A stretch of DNA of 64,000 bases from Laccaria trichodermophora (Eukaryota > Basidiomycota > Agaricomycetes > Agaricales > Hydnangiaceae). The stretch spans positions 62,001-126,000 of the forward strand of contig JACTVC010000012.1 of the NCBI GenBank assembly GCA_018417955.1. Direction: 5' to 3'. A model generated the notes under the pieces. It was not told the DNA's origin. It saw only the letters and a program-made list of their open reading frames with translations, and made no database searches. Made by a program: the position numbers and the translations under genes. Positions 35,321 to 47,387 of the stretch are shown here, one piece after another. Position 1 is the first letter of the stretch; every line of letters begins with the position of its first letter.

Positions 35321-36627
35321 CTATTTACTTCTCCGATAAATCTTGCCCAAGAAACTCTCAAAGACCTCCCTCTTCAACCCGCCCTCAATCTCAACAATCT
35401 CTGCAATCTTCGCCCTGATATCACGCACCACCTTCTCCTCATATGCCTCATACGTACGGCGGATCCCAAGACGCTCATATACCTCCTTCACCTTCGCTTC
35501 CGCCCCCGCCTCTTTCCGACCATAATTCTCATCCAAAATCTTCCGCATCTCCCTCTTCTCCTCCGCCGTGTATTCCTTCCCCCCTCCTTCCGAAGTGAGG
35601 AGTAAAGCGGTGTTGACGACCCACGAACACTTATTATCCACGATATCCGTCCCAATCTTGCCCAAAACCTCAGGCGTCGCCGAGTAATCCAAAAAGTCGT
35701 CTTGAATCTGGAAATACTCGCCGAGAGGGAGGAGGATGGATTTTGCGTGGGCGTAGATGTGTTCGTTTGACGAGGGGATGTTGCTGAATAGCATGGCGCA
35801 CGCGACGGGGAGGTAGAAGGAGTAGTAGGCGGTTTTGTAGATGACTATTGTGTGGTGGCTGTTTGGCGTTAGTGAGTGAGAAAGCGAAGGGAAGCAAGGG
35901 AAAGGGAAAGCGTACCGCGCTAAAGAGAACTTACTCAAGTCGACTTTATCCTCTGGGGCGGTGATGAGGTCCACGAGCTGGCCCATCTCAGTTTGGTACG
36001 TCGTCTCGTGGAAAAGGTCGAGTAGGTCCGCGTAGTATGCTTGGCCGCGGAAGTGTGTCTATCGAGGTGTGAGATACATTTAAAAAAAGAGAGATACGAG
36101 AAGAGACCTTGAGTAAGCGATAAATAGCAGCTTCGAGCATGAAGCTGTCATTGATCGCGACCATACCAACTGACGGGAGGCGGTACCAGCAGGGCTGAGC
36201 GCGCCGGGTGATGGAGGAGTCCATGATGTCGTCGGATACCAGGAAGTAGGCTTGCAGCTGATGAAGGCGATTAGCGAGGCCGGAGAGGAGCCACAAGTAG
36301 ACAACTCACAAGTTCGATACACCACCCCAACACGGCAGCCTTGAAGTACTCATCTTCATCCAAAGCCCGGCCTTTGAGAATCTCGACGGTGTCCACAACC
36401 GACATTCCGCGGTTAAGTTTACCACCTGGGACATTGTAGTTGAGATTCTACCCAGAATTGAACCGTCAGTCCGAGGTCCATACGAGGAGTTACGGCGCAC
36501 TCACATTGCGATACCACTCCACCGCCTCCTCTGGCATCCCTTCTCCTGCGAAGTGCCCTATAAGCTCATCCCTGATCACCGCGTACACACCCTCAAACTT
36601 GGCTCTTCTCGCTGCTTTGTCTGTCAT
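35321..36627 (-). CDS. ERG20: Farnesyl diphosphate synthase
   Basis: Exons 36627-36505, 36447-36310, 36257-36108, 36058-35916 and 35858-35321 give 363 residues, normal for the family. It starts [13 protein letters not shown]. The first aspartate-rich motif DDIMD is at about 96-100, preceded by the aromatic QAYFLV that limits chain length in FPP synthases. The second, DDFLD, is at about 238-242. GKIGTDI and a C-terminal KIYRRSK are also present. The enzyme condenses IPP with DMAPP and GPP to farnesyl diphosphate, feeding sterols, dolichol, sesquiterpenes and protein prenylation. The prenylated proteins would include the CaaX-bearing Rho proteins in this window. A hydrophobic in-frame extension upstream of this ATG (to 36798) is probably untranslated. 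Confidence 0.92.
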
Positions 36628-37293
36628 AGGTATCTGTACGATTGCTTTGCGGGTCGACGAGGATTGGAGTTGAGTTGTATTGAAGAAGTAAGCCAGGAGG
36701 AAGATGGATGTAGAGAAAAAGATGAAGGAAAACGTCATTTTCAACATGGTGCGATTTTTGAAGAGGAAAAGTTTACGTACCTCGTTACCCAACTGCACGC
36801 GCGAAGCTGGGAAAAATGGCGATTAGGCGTGGTTGCGTCTTTTTGTACTCTTAGAACAGTATGAATGAATAACGAGAGCACGTTTAGGCAGACAATAAAA
36901 GTGGCGTTTTACATAAAATGGATGTATGAAGGGGTGGAGCCTGAACGGATCGGAGACGGCAATTCAAATATCTTGCAGGCTCCCACGCCAAGCGCCATTC
37001 ATTTTTTAGTCTGTAAACGCACAATGCAAATTTTCTTCCATGCTCTTGCACTCCATTTTTTTATTTCCCCCCAACAACATCATTCTACAGTTAAAATATA
37101 TGTATTCATCCTCAAAAAGTTCTGCGAGTACTACCGTCACTAACAAATTTGAAGAAGGTGGCAGGGAGCTTACCCCCTGGCCAACGGCAGACGTGAACCG
37201 AGTGTTGCAGGCCTCACAATTGACTGAGGGCGTTTAACTGGCACGTCGCACCCTGCCCAATATATTGCACAAAGTCGGCAGCGTTTATTAACG
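36628..37293. other. Intergenic, no gene recognised
   Basis: The FPP synthase promoter region and A/T-rich spacer. No gene seen. Confidence 0.45.
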
Positions 37294-37759
37294 TTAATCC
37301 CTCCGGCACGATAACGGGGGCGGGAGGAACCGCTCCTCCAGTGCAATCCGGGTTTCTGGAGGCAAGCAATTATAAGCGATCAGCAAAGCGGTACGCCAAA
37401 CTTCATAGATGAGGAGAGCCCACGGATTATTGTTGCACGTCGAAGATTTGCAAAAGACGGCCATCTTCGCAAGATTACCATTTGAAAGTTGGTAAGGGTA
37501 GCACTGACCGAATTTGTAGGTAACGTGTTGGCCATTTTGGTACAGAACTCCAACATACTGTGAGATATATAGGTAAGTGAGAGGGCGTATCGTGTTGTGG
37601 CGAACTCACGCTGTTCGCTCCTGCGTCTTCGCAAAGTTTGAAGAGTTTGAAGTACTCGCTGAGGGCGTCGGGGGGGATATTTAATGGGCCAATCAATGCT
37701 CCCATGACGCCCACGACTGCGGGAGAGAGAATGAAAAGGAGAGAGACAAAGAACTTCAT
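37294..37759 (-). CDS. Small secreted cysteine-containing protein, 137 residues
   Basis: Exons 37759-37610 and 37557-37294. A signal peptide is clear (MKFFVSLLFILSPAVVGVMG). The mature part has six cysteines (LCEDAG, GQCYPY, VFCKSSTC, YNCLPP, LSCRR), suggesting three disulfides. It is basic and has no recognised domain. This is the profile of an effector-like or cell-wall-associated small secreted protein. Confidence 0.72.
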
Positions 37760-38733
37760 GGTTAGGTCTTGACTTGGATGTAGAGATACGCGGTGTACTT
37801 TGTCGAACGCAGGAAGTATAATCGGCATCGTATAAATATGCGTCGCAAAATTTACTCAAGGGTTGACCTTGACAGAGTTGGATGTTCGATGGCATCACAC
37901 CATCCGTGACGTTGGACAGGCAGCACGCACCATGTGAGTGGCTTCCAAAAAAGTGAGCCAGAGGGTAACATTGGGGGAACCTGTAAGGCCGCAGGTTGGC
38001 CACAGGCGTAAAAACAAATTGTTCCAGTGTTGGAGCTGCGAGTTCAAAAATTAAGCACTTACCAATGAACCCCAGTGCACAAGTAGTGTCTCACGAAGTG
38101 CATGGTGCATACTTAATTTCAATTCACGGCCCTTGTAAAATTCGACAGGGAAAATGGAATGCAGGTGTTGGATATCCATCGATTGGCCATTGATTGGCCA
38201 GCGATCCCCATTAATTAAAATAATCAACGGCATTTGCCCCATTATGGATTACGGTGCATTTTCCCACCTTTTATTGTCACATCACAGCAAGCAGTGCGAT
38301 CCACTCTGAAAATATGTGGACTCCTCATGTCAAAAGTGCAACGGTATCCTATCTATACGAACAATTATGGAGCTTTTCCCATGGTGTACTTCGTCCCTAG
38401 GCCGTCCTCAAGAGAGGCGTTGCATACGTCCAGATCTCGCAACGTGCCAGTTAATTTTTTTGCACGACGCCGTGCTCGCTCTTCTGCCTTAGTGGGATTA
38501 TGTAGGAAATGGTAATGGTAATAATTTCAAGCTGACTACGTTACACAATAACTCAGGTAAACAAGTTACCTCGCCAGCTCGTGCTTTGAGTGCGTTACAA
38601 GGTGTTACAAGGGTGTAGGAAACAGTAGGAACGAGTTTTCCCTGTGCGAACAGTCGGCCCGTCACGATCCGATGATCATGATGGTGATGAAAATTGAAAT
38701 TACTCATTTCGGTTCTCCTTCTCAACGACGACA
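37760..38733. other. Intergenic, divergent promoters, no gene recognised
   Basis: This lies between the divergently transcribed secreted-protein gene and the DUF4246 gene. Only short frames. Confidence 0.45.
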
Positions 38734-40602
38734 ATGGCATTACGCCTTCCGGGATTTGGCCTACCCTTCGATTCCTCTCCGACTAAGAACAAATATGGTC
38801 AAGAGATTCATCTCTTTCCCAGCGCATTGAATTCATCAGATGATGATTCGAGTCCAACTGTGTAAGCTGAGTTGACAGAGTCATTTCCTAATTGACAAAT
38901 TGTTCAGATTGCCCCTAACGACTCTCCGCGAGTTGACAATGCTCCACGTAATGAACTCCCTGACTGATAAGAAGAATTGGCAGGATAAGGCAAGTCCTGT
39001 TTGTTTCTTTCCGTTCCTCCCTAACCGCGTTACGCCAGATCCATGATCCCGAAATTGTCAAGAAGTGGGTAGCAGAAGCTATCGCATTCGAGGACAAGGA
39101 CATAACAGAGAGTATGATGACCTTTTGCATTGACGAATTACGATATAAAGCTAGATCTTTTACCGAAACTGGCTGTGTCACCGTTTTCAATGGTGACGTG
39201 GTCAAATCTGACAACGCGGTTCCAGTAGATCTGATGAACGCCCTAAAGAAGGCCGTGTCTTGCCTCGAAGGCATCCCGGAGAGCAAGCAGGATTGGCACC
39301 CTGGGTCGGATGGGAAAGTTCTCGATCTCGTTCATCCGTCTCTATTCCCACTGGTATATGGGCGCACACGCATTCTTCCAGATAGTGTGCTAGGTCTCGC
39401 TGACTGTATTCAACGCTCATGCGAAGGGGTAACCATTCCCGTCCCAGATACGAAACCAACTGCCGATCCCCTGAATCGGTGGGGCCGCCCCATTAACCCC
39501 CAGTACAGCAGACGATTCCAATGGTTGCCCTGTGAGGTCGATCTTTCGGGAGATTCTCCAAAGTATTTCTCTTTAGCTCACCTCAAACCCGGCTAATTTT
39601 CTGCCATGGCCAGAATCACAAGTTACATTAACAATCTCCATCCACAACGGCACGCAGATTTATACCAGATAATCGAGCAAGTGATTGGCTGCTCGATTCC
39701 GCTCTGGAATATAACGCTCGCGCCCTTGGCTATTCCTGGGTCACGCCCACACTGGTTCAAACGAATTCATTATCATGGTAGCTACGATGATGAAATTGTC
39801 CAGCCAGAACCCGGCCTCTTTACCCCTCCTACCCCGCATCCTCCACTCGATCTTAGGCACAAATATATCGATAGAGGGCTCCAGGTCATTGTCAAATTGG
39901 CAAATATTGAGCTCACCCCAATGAAGCCGAAGTACGAGGGTGGATCATGGCATGTTGAAGGGCAACTTGTATGTCATCGATTCATCCAGCTTCATATAGT
40001 GACCCATTCCCCCACAGAACGAGCACATTTGCGCGACCGCGCTATACTATTATTCCAACGAAAATATCACCACTAGCAAGCTCTCTTTCCGACAACAATC
40101 AGACGCTGTAAGCGCGACGGAAATGGATTACGAACAAGACCGTCATGAATTTCTTCCTGCAGTTTTTGGGTGTCATCAAGGAGGTCCAGGCGTTCAGGTT
40201 GTTGGCGGTGTCAAGACCATCGAGGGACGGCTCCTTACATTCCCCAACATTCTCCAACACCAAGTCCAGCCATTTGAACTCGTAGACCCCAGTAAACCTG
40301 GTCACCGAAAAATTCTTGCACTCTTCCTCATCGACCCTAACCGCAGAATAATCAGTACTGCCAATGTACCTCCGCAACAGAGAGATTGGTGGCGTGATGC
40401 CGTTGCGGGGACGCCAGGGCATAGTTTTGGGAAGCTGCCTGTTGAGCTGCAGCGTCATATCTGCGACTTTGTGGAGGAGTTTCCGATCAGCTTGGATGAG
40501 GCGAAGGAGATTAGGCTGGAGTTGATGGAGGAAAGAAAGAGATTCGTTGTTGATCAAGGAACGGCGTTTGAATCTCTGGAGTTTTCCCTATGCGAACACT
40601 AA
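38734..40602 (+). CDS. DUF4246 family protein (putative 2-oxoglutarate/Fe-type fold)
   Basis: Exons 38734-38861, 38908-38989, 39039-39562, 39614-39968 and 40018-40602 give 557 residues. It begins MALRLPGFGLPFD and contains the family signatures RPINPQYSRRFQWLPCEVDL, TSYINNLHPQRH, IPLWN and GSWHVEGQLNEHICATALYYY. The HVE triad in the last could be a metal-binding His-x-Glu. DUF4246 is widespread in fungi, and distant similarity to dioxygenase folds has been suggested; the reaction is unknown. Intron 2 (38990-39038) is a GC-AG intron with an AAG/GCAAGT donor. The 3' end converges with Rho B. Confidence 0.82.
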
Positions 40603-41159
40603 CTGATTTTTTGTAACTGGTCTTATTGATGAATTCGAAAGTGGTTACATATGTAACTGCGAGAGTGTTCACCGAAACGACTCGGGCAATTTAGGCGTAT
40701 GCAAAGTCTCTCACACATGGTCGCAGAATTTTGTCTGTCCATTTCAATCCAAAGTCTGCGAGGACATCTCTGAATATGGCTATCCACAGGCTTTTGCGAC
40801 AGTTATGTGTCACGGCGCCTACCAAATGCACCTGTCAGTTTCTGACGGTCCGGGTCCCTCCCTAAGTACAACGGAGACTACGGAACTGTAATTTGGCATT
40901 TGACCCAACCGCACCACCCAGGGCTGCGCTGCACCTTCATCATTGATGCAGCGATGATATGGTCCTCATCATCATCATCCCCTCCAGATGACCCCATCGT
41001 TGAGGACAAAATCGATACATATTAATCATTTCAACGCCCCTCCTAAGTATTGTACAAGTCTGGGTATATAATGTGGGTGATGCCATGAAACCCACTATGC
41101 ATTCCGAAATTGGCGCATGACCGCGGAAAGATAGACGGAAAGAAATGGAGGATATCTTC
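40603..41159. other. Intergenic between converging genes
   Basis: It contains a short (ATC)n tract near 40975. No gene recognised. Confidence 0.45.
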
Positions 41160-41959
41160 TCATAAAATCACACATGATGAGCCCCCCGACCGTTTTGGCT
41201 TCAGCAGGGTTGCTCTTGTCGCAGCCTGGAAAACTTCTCGAACCCCTTCCCCTGTTTTAGAGGAACACTCAATATAATCCCTTGCCCCAATCCGACGCGC
41301 AACTGATAATCCCTTAGGAGAAAATAACGTCAAGGAGATTGAACAATGATCTCAAAAGTTGGCGTACCTCTTCATAGGTTATCGGCCTTTGACCGTACAG
41401 TCTCATCTCTCCAATCACCCTCGGGTCTTGTCTGAGATCTATCTTGCAACCAATAAGGAGCATTGGTAGACGTCCACAGAAATGATTTACTTCAGCTATC
41501 CACTAAAACGCAACAATCAATATGAGAGGGATTAGAATTGTGAAGAAGGGTACGCGCCTTGTCGTGGACGTTATAGAGGGAGTCCGGGAAATCCACCCCA
41601 AAGCATATGAGAATAACGTGTGAGTCGGCGTAAGTGAGGGGTCGTAGTCGGTCGTAGGTTTCTTGGCCAGCAGTGTCCCATAGATTGAGTTCGACATGCC
41701 TGCCGTCGACCTCCACGTCCGCCACCTGGTTCTCGAACACCGTTGGATGGTAAAGCTAAGAAAAGCATTAGCACTATTGGTATGAGCAAGCACGATACCA
41801 GCAAAGTACCTCTGAAAACTTTCCAGTGGTGAAAACGGTCAACATTGAGGTCTGTCACAGGTCGTATGAATAGATGAGAAATGGGTGTGAGGGTGATCAT
41901 ACCTTTCCACATGCACCATCTCCCACGATGACGACTTTCCTTCGTATTGATCCAGACAT
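41160..41959 (-). CDS. Rho-family small GTPase B (canonical motifs)
   Basis: Exons 41959-41903, 41851-41810, 41755-41558, 41502-41368 and 41312-41160 give 194 residues. G1 is GDGACGKT, the effector segment YHPTVFEN, G3 the canonical [14 protein letters not shown], base recognition CKIDLR, and G5 CSSKT. The C-terminus KPKRSGG is followed by the CaaX box CVIL, favouring geranylgeranylation. Rho proteins switch actin, polarity and cell-wall synthesis pathways at the membrane. Intron 3 appears to begin with GCGCGT instead of GT, so it is either a rare GC donor or a shifted exon end. Head to head with Rho C (967 bp between starts). Confidence 0.88.
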
Positions 41960-42926
41960 GTTACTTGAGATTGGGGACGACTTCAAAGAAGGGAATGGGT
42001 GTTTTCAGCACAGACTTGCTCTTTATCAGCGATCACGCTGGTCACCGTAGAGCTATGTTCGAATGCTGTACCAAGAATCAGGCACGATGTCGATCATGGG
42101 CGCTGCTTGTGACTCAAGAGAATCGAAGGGCGGTGTCGAAAATGCATAGCTAGAGATATTTGTTCCTAGTCATGCGACTCAGAGGGAGTCAGTGGAAGGA
42201 AGCCGCGCCCGCCACTAATAACCCCGTCTCAGACCAACAAGCCTGGACAGTGCTAAGTGAAGGTTCTTGCCACTGCCAGTGTGCACCGGCACCTGCGGAA
42301 GCTGTTCAAATTGTACCACGTGCGTCAGAGTGAACAAAAGGGTTCAGCGGAATTTCAATGAGCCAAGTTGGAAGGTTCGACTTCGCACATCTACCTACTA
42401 TCAGTGATACTTATCATATCACTGGCAACAATTCCCTACGATTCCCTTTGAAGCGCTAATCGATAGCCACTTGACTCGTGCCTAGTTTGGCTGTTTCCCC
42501 ACAACTTGCTCAACGTGCAAAAGTCGACAACGAATTTTTCTGGCGCTTCCCAAATTTTGACATGCCATGCCGTGTAAACAATATGTCTTCCTGGCACCTG
42601 TCTTCATCCCGTATCATCACTGATTGTACCAATCGGCCACACCCTGAACCCAATTCAGCCAGCACACAGGTGAACCGGTGACGACATTAAACGGCTTCAC
42701 ATTGGCGTCATCATTCCTTCATAAAACGTAGGGTGCGCGCACCAGATTACTATCCCAGAGCCCTCTCCTGGCGGCCCACTTGAAAATAAACGCGAAAAAC
42801 AATCGCTTCTTCAAGTTTCCGGGTCTTATCGTTAAGCGCTTGACGCATATAACACGGTGCGCTCTATTGCTCTCAGCTCTTCCCCCCGTGAATCTAGCCT
42901 TCCATCAATCTGCTCGTGGTTATTAG
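41960..42926. promoter_or_regulatory. Bidirectional intergenic region between Rho B and Rho C
   Basis: It separates two start codons of the same gene family in opposite orientation. CT-rich tracts lie near 42870-42890. No gene inside. Confidence 0.4.
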
Positions 42927-43752
42927 ATGGCTCAGAACTCCATTCGTAGGAAGGCAGTCATCATCGGAGATACCGCATGCGGGAAGGTTGGTCCACCCTC
43001 GGTTTTCTCGGTCATCCTAACAAATGAGGATTCTTCTACATCAGACAAGTTTAATTCTCGCTTTGATTCAAGGCGAAGTCCCACACGTTATTGTTTTTTG
43101 CCCTCCACCAGATCTGAGTCAACTAAACCATCATAGATACATGTTCCAACTGTCTTCGAGAACTACGTTGCTGAACTCGAAATCGACCAACGTCTTGTCG
43201 AACTCGGACTTTGGGACACTGCGGGCCATGTGGACTATGACCGACTCAGGCCCTATTCTTATCCAGGATCTCACACTGCTCTCATATATTTCTCCGTTGA
43301 CTCCCCGGAGTCGTCCGAGAATGTTGAAACGAAGGTGGAATTTTGATGCTACTACCCCGAAAATTTCTTAGCATACCTGATTCACTTGTCAGTGGATTTC
43401 CGAAATCAAGACTTTTTGCGCCGATGTGCCTGTTATACTCGTTGGTTGTAAAGTGGACCTGCGGAAGGATCAACGGATCGTTAGCAAGCTCGCCTATTCT
43501 GGTCAACATCCAGTAACTACAGAGGAGGTGTGCCCTTTTTGATCTAGCCTCCGAGTGCGTGTACCGACGTTGACGGAGGTTGTGTAGGGTATCGAAATGG
43601 CCAAAAAAATTCAGGCAAAGTATTATTTTGAGACCTCCGCGATGTCACGCTTGTGCGTCAACGAAATCTTTGAGTACACGGTGAGGACGGCAATGCGTTA
43701 CGTGGAGACCGGGCATGCGAAGAGGAAAAGACACTCATGCATTGTCATGTAA
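42927..43752 (+). CDS. Rho-family small GTPase C, Gln61 replaced by His
   Basis: Exons 42927-42986, 43045-43086, 43137-43334, 43393-43527 and 43588-43752 give 199 residues. G1 is GDTACGKT, the effector region VPTVFENYV, base recognition CKVDLR, G5 ETSAM, and the tail KRKRHS is followed by the CaaX box CIVM. The switch II motif reads [13 protein letters not shown]: the catalytic glutamine equivalent to Ras/Rho Gln61-63 is His. In known GTPases this strongly lowers intrinsic and GAP-stimulated hydrolysis, so the protein may be constitutively GTP-bound like Rnd-type members. The first intron uses a GTTGGT donor. Confidence 0.88.
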
Positions 43753-44109
43753 TTCAGCTGTCGCTATAGCGCTAGCGCGTTGGGAGTGTATGGTAGGCCG
43801 GTGTGAACGCAATACGAGGCCTATAGAGGAAAGTCATTGCTTGTCATGCTGGCGTGGTGATGCGGAAAAGTACGATTCAAGAAAGCGAGTCACTCCATTC
43901 AACTCGTAAAAATAAATGCCAGTGCCTGTCGCCTTCAGATGTCTTGATGGACAGTCGACGAACGCGGCCCTTGTGGTTCTGCGCTTCCACACTAAATATT
44001 GACGTATAGAGTATCAGTGTCACTTCCGCTCTTTGCACCAGCGACGTATAAAGCGCACTCTCGCGCTTGGTACTTATTTCTTGCCCCATCACACACACAC
44101 TCTGCATCA

Positions 44110-44534
44110 ATGATCTTTCAAGCAATCTATATCTTGTCGACCGCGATGCTTTCTCTTCTAATAATGTGCTGTCGAGCTGCCTGCCCCGCTTGTCCCGACG
44201 ACGTTGAAGGTCAAGCCGATACAAAATACCTGCTGAAAAATCAAACAAACGGGTTGTGCATGTAGGACGATATTTTTCTTTTCAATTTCGTGCAACTCAC
44301 GATCTTCTACATAGTTACTCCGGACGAAGTTTTTGGTCTGAAGACTTTACGTTTGAGTGCAATTTTGACGTTAGTCCCTCGAAAATGACGATTTGTCCAC
44401 TTCACACGTTACTTCTTCAGCTCTCTGGCGCACTCTCTCTTGCTTCCCCTTCTGCGGGTCCATTTTGTCCGGAGCACGTGAATCTGACGGAAGCTGCTTG
44501 TATTTTTTACACGGACGGGGGTATCAGTGACTAG
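44110..44534 (+). CDS. Small secreted cysteine-rich protein, 123 residues
   Basis: Exons 44110-44261 and 44315-44534 (intron with GTAGGA donor, CATAG acceptor). A hydrophobic signal-like N-terminus (MIFQAIYILSTAMLSLLIM) is followed by a CCRAACPAC cluster and then single cysteines in GLCIY, FECNF, TICPL, FCPEH and AACIF. It ends in EAACIFYTDGGISD. No named domain. Likely secreted and disulfide-bonded; the role is unknown. Confidence 0.6.
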
Positions 44535-44865
44535 AAAAATCACTTGGTAGAATAGAGAGCGCTCCGCGTTGTGTTAAAACAATCATGACATGAGTTTCCG
44601 ACTGCTTCTTGCTGCTTCTTTTTACTCGACATTGCGTGTTTGTCCGCTGGCGAACGATGTGTGAATATTCAACGTATTTTTGTCCAGTAGACCTCACATT
44701 ACTTACAAGGAACAGCGCCGGCCGGGGTCCACTACACCCGAGTCATAGCAACTGGCGCCTTTTATTTGCTTGATCTTCCCTCCACCATTTGATAAGCATT
44801 CTCAAATCCACGTCTAAGTCATCGCGCCTAAAGTATAAATTTAAAGTGAATGTAAGTTAACTCTT
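44535..44865. other. Intergenic between converging genes
   Basis: No gene or repeat recognised. Confidence 0.45.
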
Positions 44866-46005
44866 CTATGCATCAAAGGGGACGAACGGTGGGGCCACGC
44901 CTTCCTGCAGAGCGGGAGAAATATAACCTTTAATGATCTCATCTGCAACAGTGTAACTGAAGCGAAGTTCTGGCATCTGGAGCAACGAAAAGTTCATTTC
45001 TGCTTGGCGATTTTGAGTAAAATGTAACCCCCAAGAATTCGACTCCACAAAGCCTTGAGGCAAATCTGCGAGTTTTGGAAGGAGGTCCATCGTCCAACAA
45101 TACTGATCCCCAATGACGCGTCTACCGTACGCAAATGCTGACGTTCTGTCGTCGATCTCGGCCTGTGTGAGCCTATCCACAATAAGCCAACCCCTCCCGG
45201 CATACTTATTTTTAGCCACCATCTGAGAGTCCGCCCGCCACGATCCGTCACTTGAATGTAACGATCTTCTCTCTTCAAATGTAGACCGGGGGTATAATGA
45301 ATAAGCTTTTTCGTGGGTGATAAAATTCATCACGCAAGCTGCCCAAATTTTTCTAAAAGTTCAGAAACAACAGGAAGAATGATTCACTCACTAGAATGAA
45401 AGTTGAGAATGACCTCCAGAGGAGAGTGGTAGGAAGTAATCAGCTGAATTTTTCTATCTGGATATGACTTGTGGAAATCATAAACTTCGCCAACTCCTTT
45501 CCCGAAATATCCTATGGTCTCTGCAGGAAAAAACGCGTGGAAATGCTGGGGAGTACCGGAGTGAATTTCTTGATAGGCAAGGCGAAAATCCTTGGCTTGT
45601 TGCTTCCGTGGTACAAACTCGTAGCCAATACTGAACATCCAGTACACAATTCGATCTGCGTAGAGGTGCTCAACGTAGATATCCAAATCTGAATCAGGGT
45701 AGAAGGATCTATCCAAGAACTGGAGCGCAGTTGATCCAGAGATCAGCATCCCTGTTCGCGATTGCCAGTAGCGAAAATAACGTATTTCCTCTTCTGTAAA
45801 GAAGTGTTTCAATTGATTTCCGATCTTGAAAGCCCGTTGACAGTATGAGGAAACGCGACTGCGCGCAGTTTTGCATGTCGCGGCATACCGGAAAAGATTT
45901 GCGGGAGATAAGCAAGAGAACAATAGGTCGTCTGTGGTAGAGGGACTGAGAAGTATCAAGTCTCGAATTGAATATAAAGAATGAAACGTGCTTGGCTTAC
46001 AGCAT
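44866..46005 (-). CDS. F-box-like plus nucleotidyltransferase-fold protein
   Basis: The model uses a 5-nt first exon (46005-46001, ATGCT) joined to 45945-45392 and 45338-44866, giving 343 residues. Residues 5-40 (TDDLLFSCLSPANLFRYAATCKTAR) look like a short F-box. A GSTALQFLDR segment at about 72 is followed by YPDSDLDIYVE, with aspartates 88 and 90 in GS ... DxD spacing. This is the active-site pattern of the DNA-polymerase-beta-type nucleotidyltransferase fold. HSTCVMNFITHEKAYSLYP follows across the last junction. Whether it transfers nucleotides is untested. Such proteins are common in agaricomycetes but poorly described. The tiny first exon is inferred from GTAAGC after ATGCT and needs transcript support. 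Confidence 0.68.
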
Positions 46006-46214
46006 TCCAAAGGTCTTGAAAAGACCTCTCAAGTGAAGAGGTTGGAGCGCAAGGTTAAGTGACAAAACGAACGGAGATCACGACATTACTGGGCTATCAC
46101 GTGATAGCCACCCCTCTTTTTCTTGTACCGCCATCATCATGAGCAATAGAAGATACAACGTGAGGACTCTCTAAATTCGAGATGAACCTTGTGGCTGATC
46201 TTCTGTAGGCGGTT

Positions 46215-47387
46215 CCTGGATTCTTTTTGCAGGATCTTGAAGAGCTATCAGGGGTACGAAGCTTAGCAAAGTGGTAGCACTGTCCGAATACAACGCTAAC
46301 TTTCACGTAATAGCTGCCCCCGCGTTTTGGGCTTATAGACGCCTCAGGGGAACGCTGGAGCAATCTCAGGACCCAGATCCAAGCTCTCAATTCAGCCTCG
46401 CCGTCAGGAACGGCCTACAAACTTTTCTTCCTTTCGAGGCATGGTCAAGGCTATCGTATGTTGTTCTGTGGCGCGATATCGAAGGCTGGTAACATCGATG
46501 AACCGCAGATAACGTTGCGGAAGCGAAGTATGGTACTAGCTTATGGGACAGGTAGGTGCGTTTTGCCCATCTATGGATTAGCTCATCATATATCTGATAG
46601 TTACTGGTCTAAATTGAACGGAGATGGCGAGATTACCTGGGGTCGTAAGTTCTCCGTTCATGAGGGAAATACCTACCGCTTAGACTTAGACTAAACGGTG
46701 AAGCCGATCCACAGCTAACTTCTGTGGGCATTGAACAGGCAAAAGATATTCGGCGTGCCCTCGAGATTGAGTTGGACAACGGATTTCATCTGCCCGACAA
46801 GTTGTACTGCAGTCCCCTTTCTCGTGCGCTGAGGACATGTGAAATCATGTTTGAACGTCTGGTCAGGACCGGCAGCGTAATGGTGATCGAGGTTCGTCAC
46901 TTCTATGAGTATGTTACTACAAGGATTTCTGGAAACAGCTTCACAGAACTGTCGTGAAGAGAATGGCGAGCATACCTGCGATAAACGGAACACACGAACA
47001 TACATTGCGTCGACATACCCCAACTTTGTCATTGAAGATGGATTTACTGAGGAGGATGAATTGTGGACTCCTGAACGAGAGACTAAGCGGCACATGGAGG
47101 AGCGGGCGAGGAAAGTACTCGACACAATTTTCGAGAATGCGAGTAATACCTGTGAGCGTTGTACCTGAGCTTGATTTTTGGAATCTAACCCCCGCTATTG
47201 AAGTCATCTCAGTGACGGCTCATGGCGGATTCATTAACGCCTTTTTGTGGGCAAGCGGTAGGCCATCTTACCCGCTACCAACAGGCGGTGCGTTAGTATA
47301 TCATTGTCTTCACTCTTGGTTTTGATTTGATGGTTTCTCCTACTAGGTGTGCTGCCTTTGGTCGTCAAGTGCGAAGTTATGGCTTAA
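46215..47387 (+). pseudogene. Histidine phosphatase (phosphoglycerate-mutase-like), decayed
   Basis: Recognisable pieces in order are VPGFFLQDLEEL (about 46213), YVVLWRDIEGW (about 46457), VAEAKYGTSLWD, YWSKLNGDGEITWG, TSVGIEQAKDIRRAL, CSPLSRALRTCEI, NCREENGEHTCDKR and SVTAHGGFINAFL. The end is LPLVVKCEVMA at 47387. The family dephosphorylates small phosphorylated metabolites through a phosphohistidine in an N-terminal RHG motif. Here the position reads RDI, so the nucleophilic His is missing. An in-frame TAA immediately follows GW, where HNVAE is expected. The second catalytic His (TAHGG) remains. Upstream sequence is also out of frame. Probably a pseudogene. Confidence 0.65.

Noticed and set aside
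36628..36798. N-terminal membrane extension of farnesyl diphosphate synthase
   Set aside because: The hydrophobic in-frame stretch overlaps CT-rich promoter-like sequence. The family start ([13 protein letters not shown]) fits ATG 36627.
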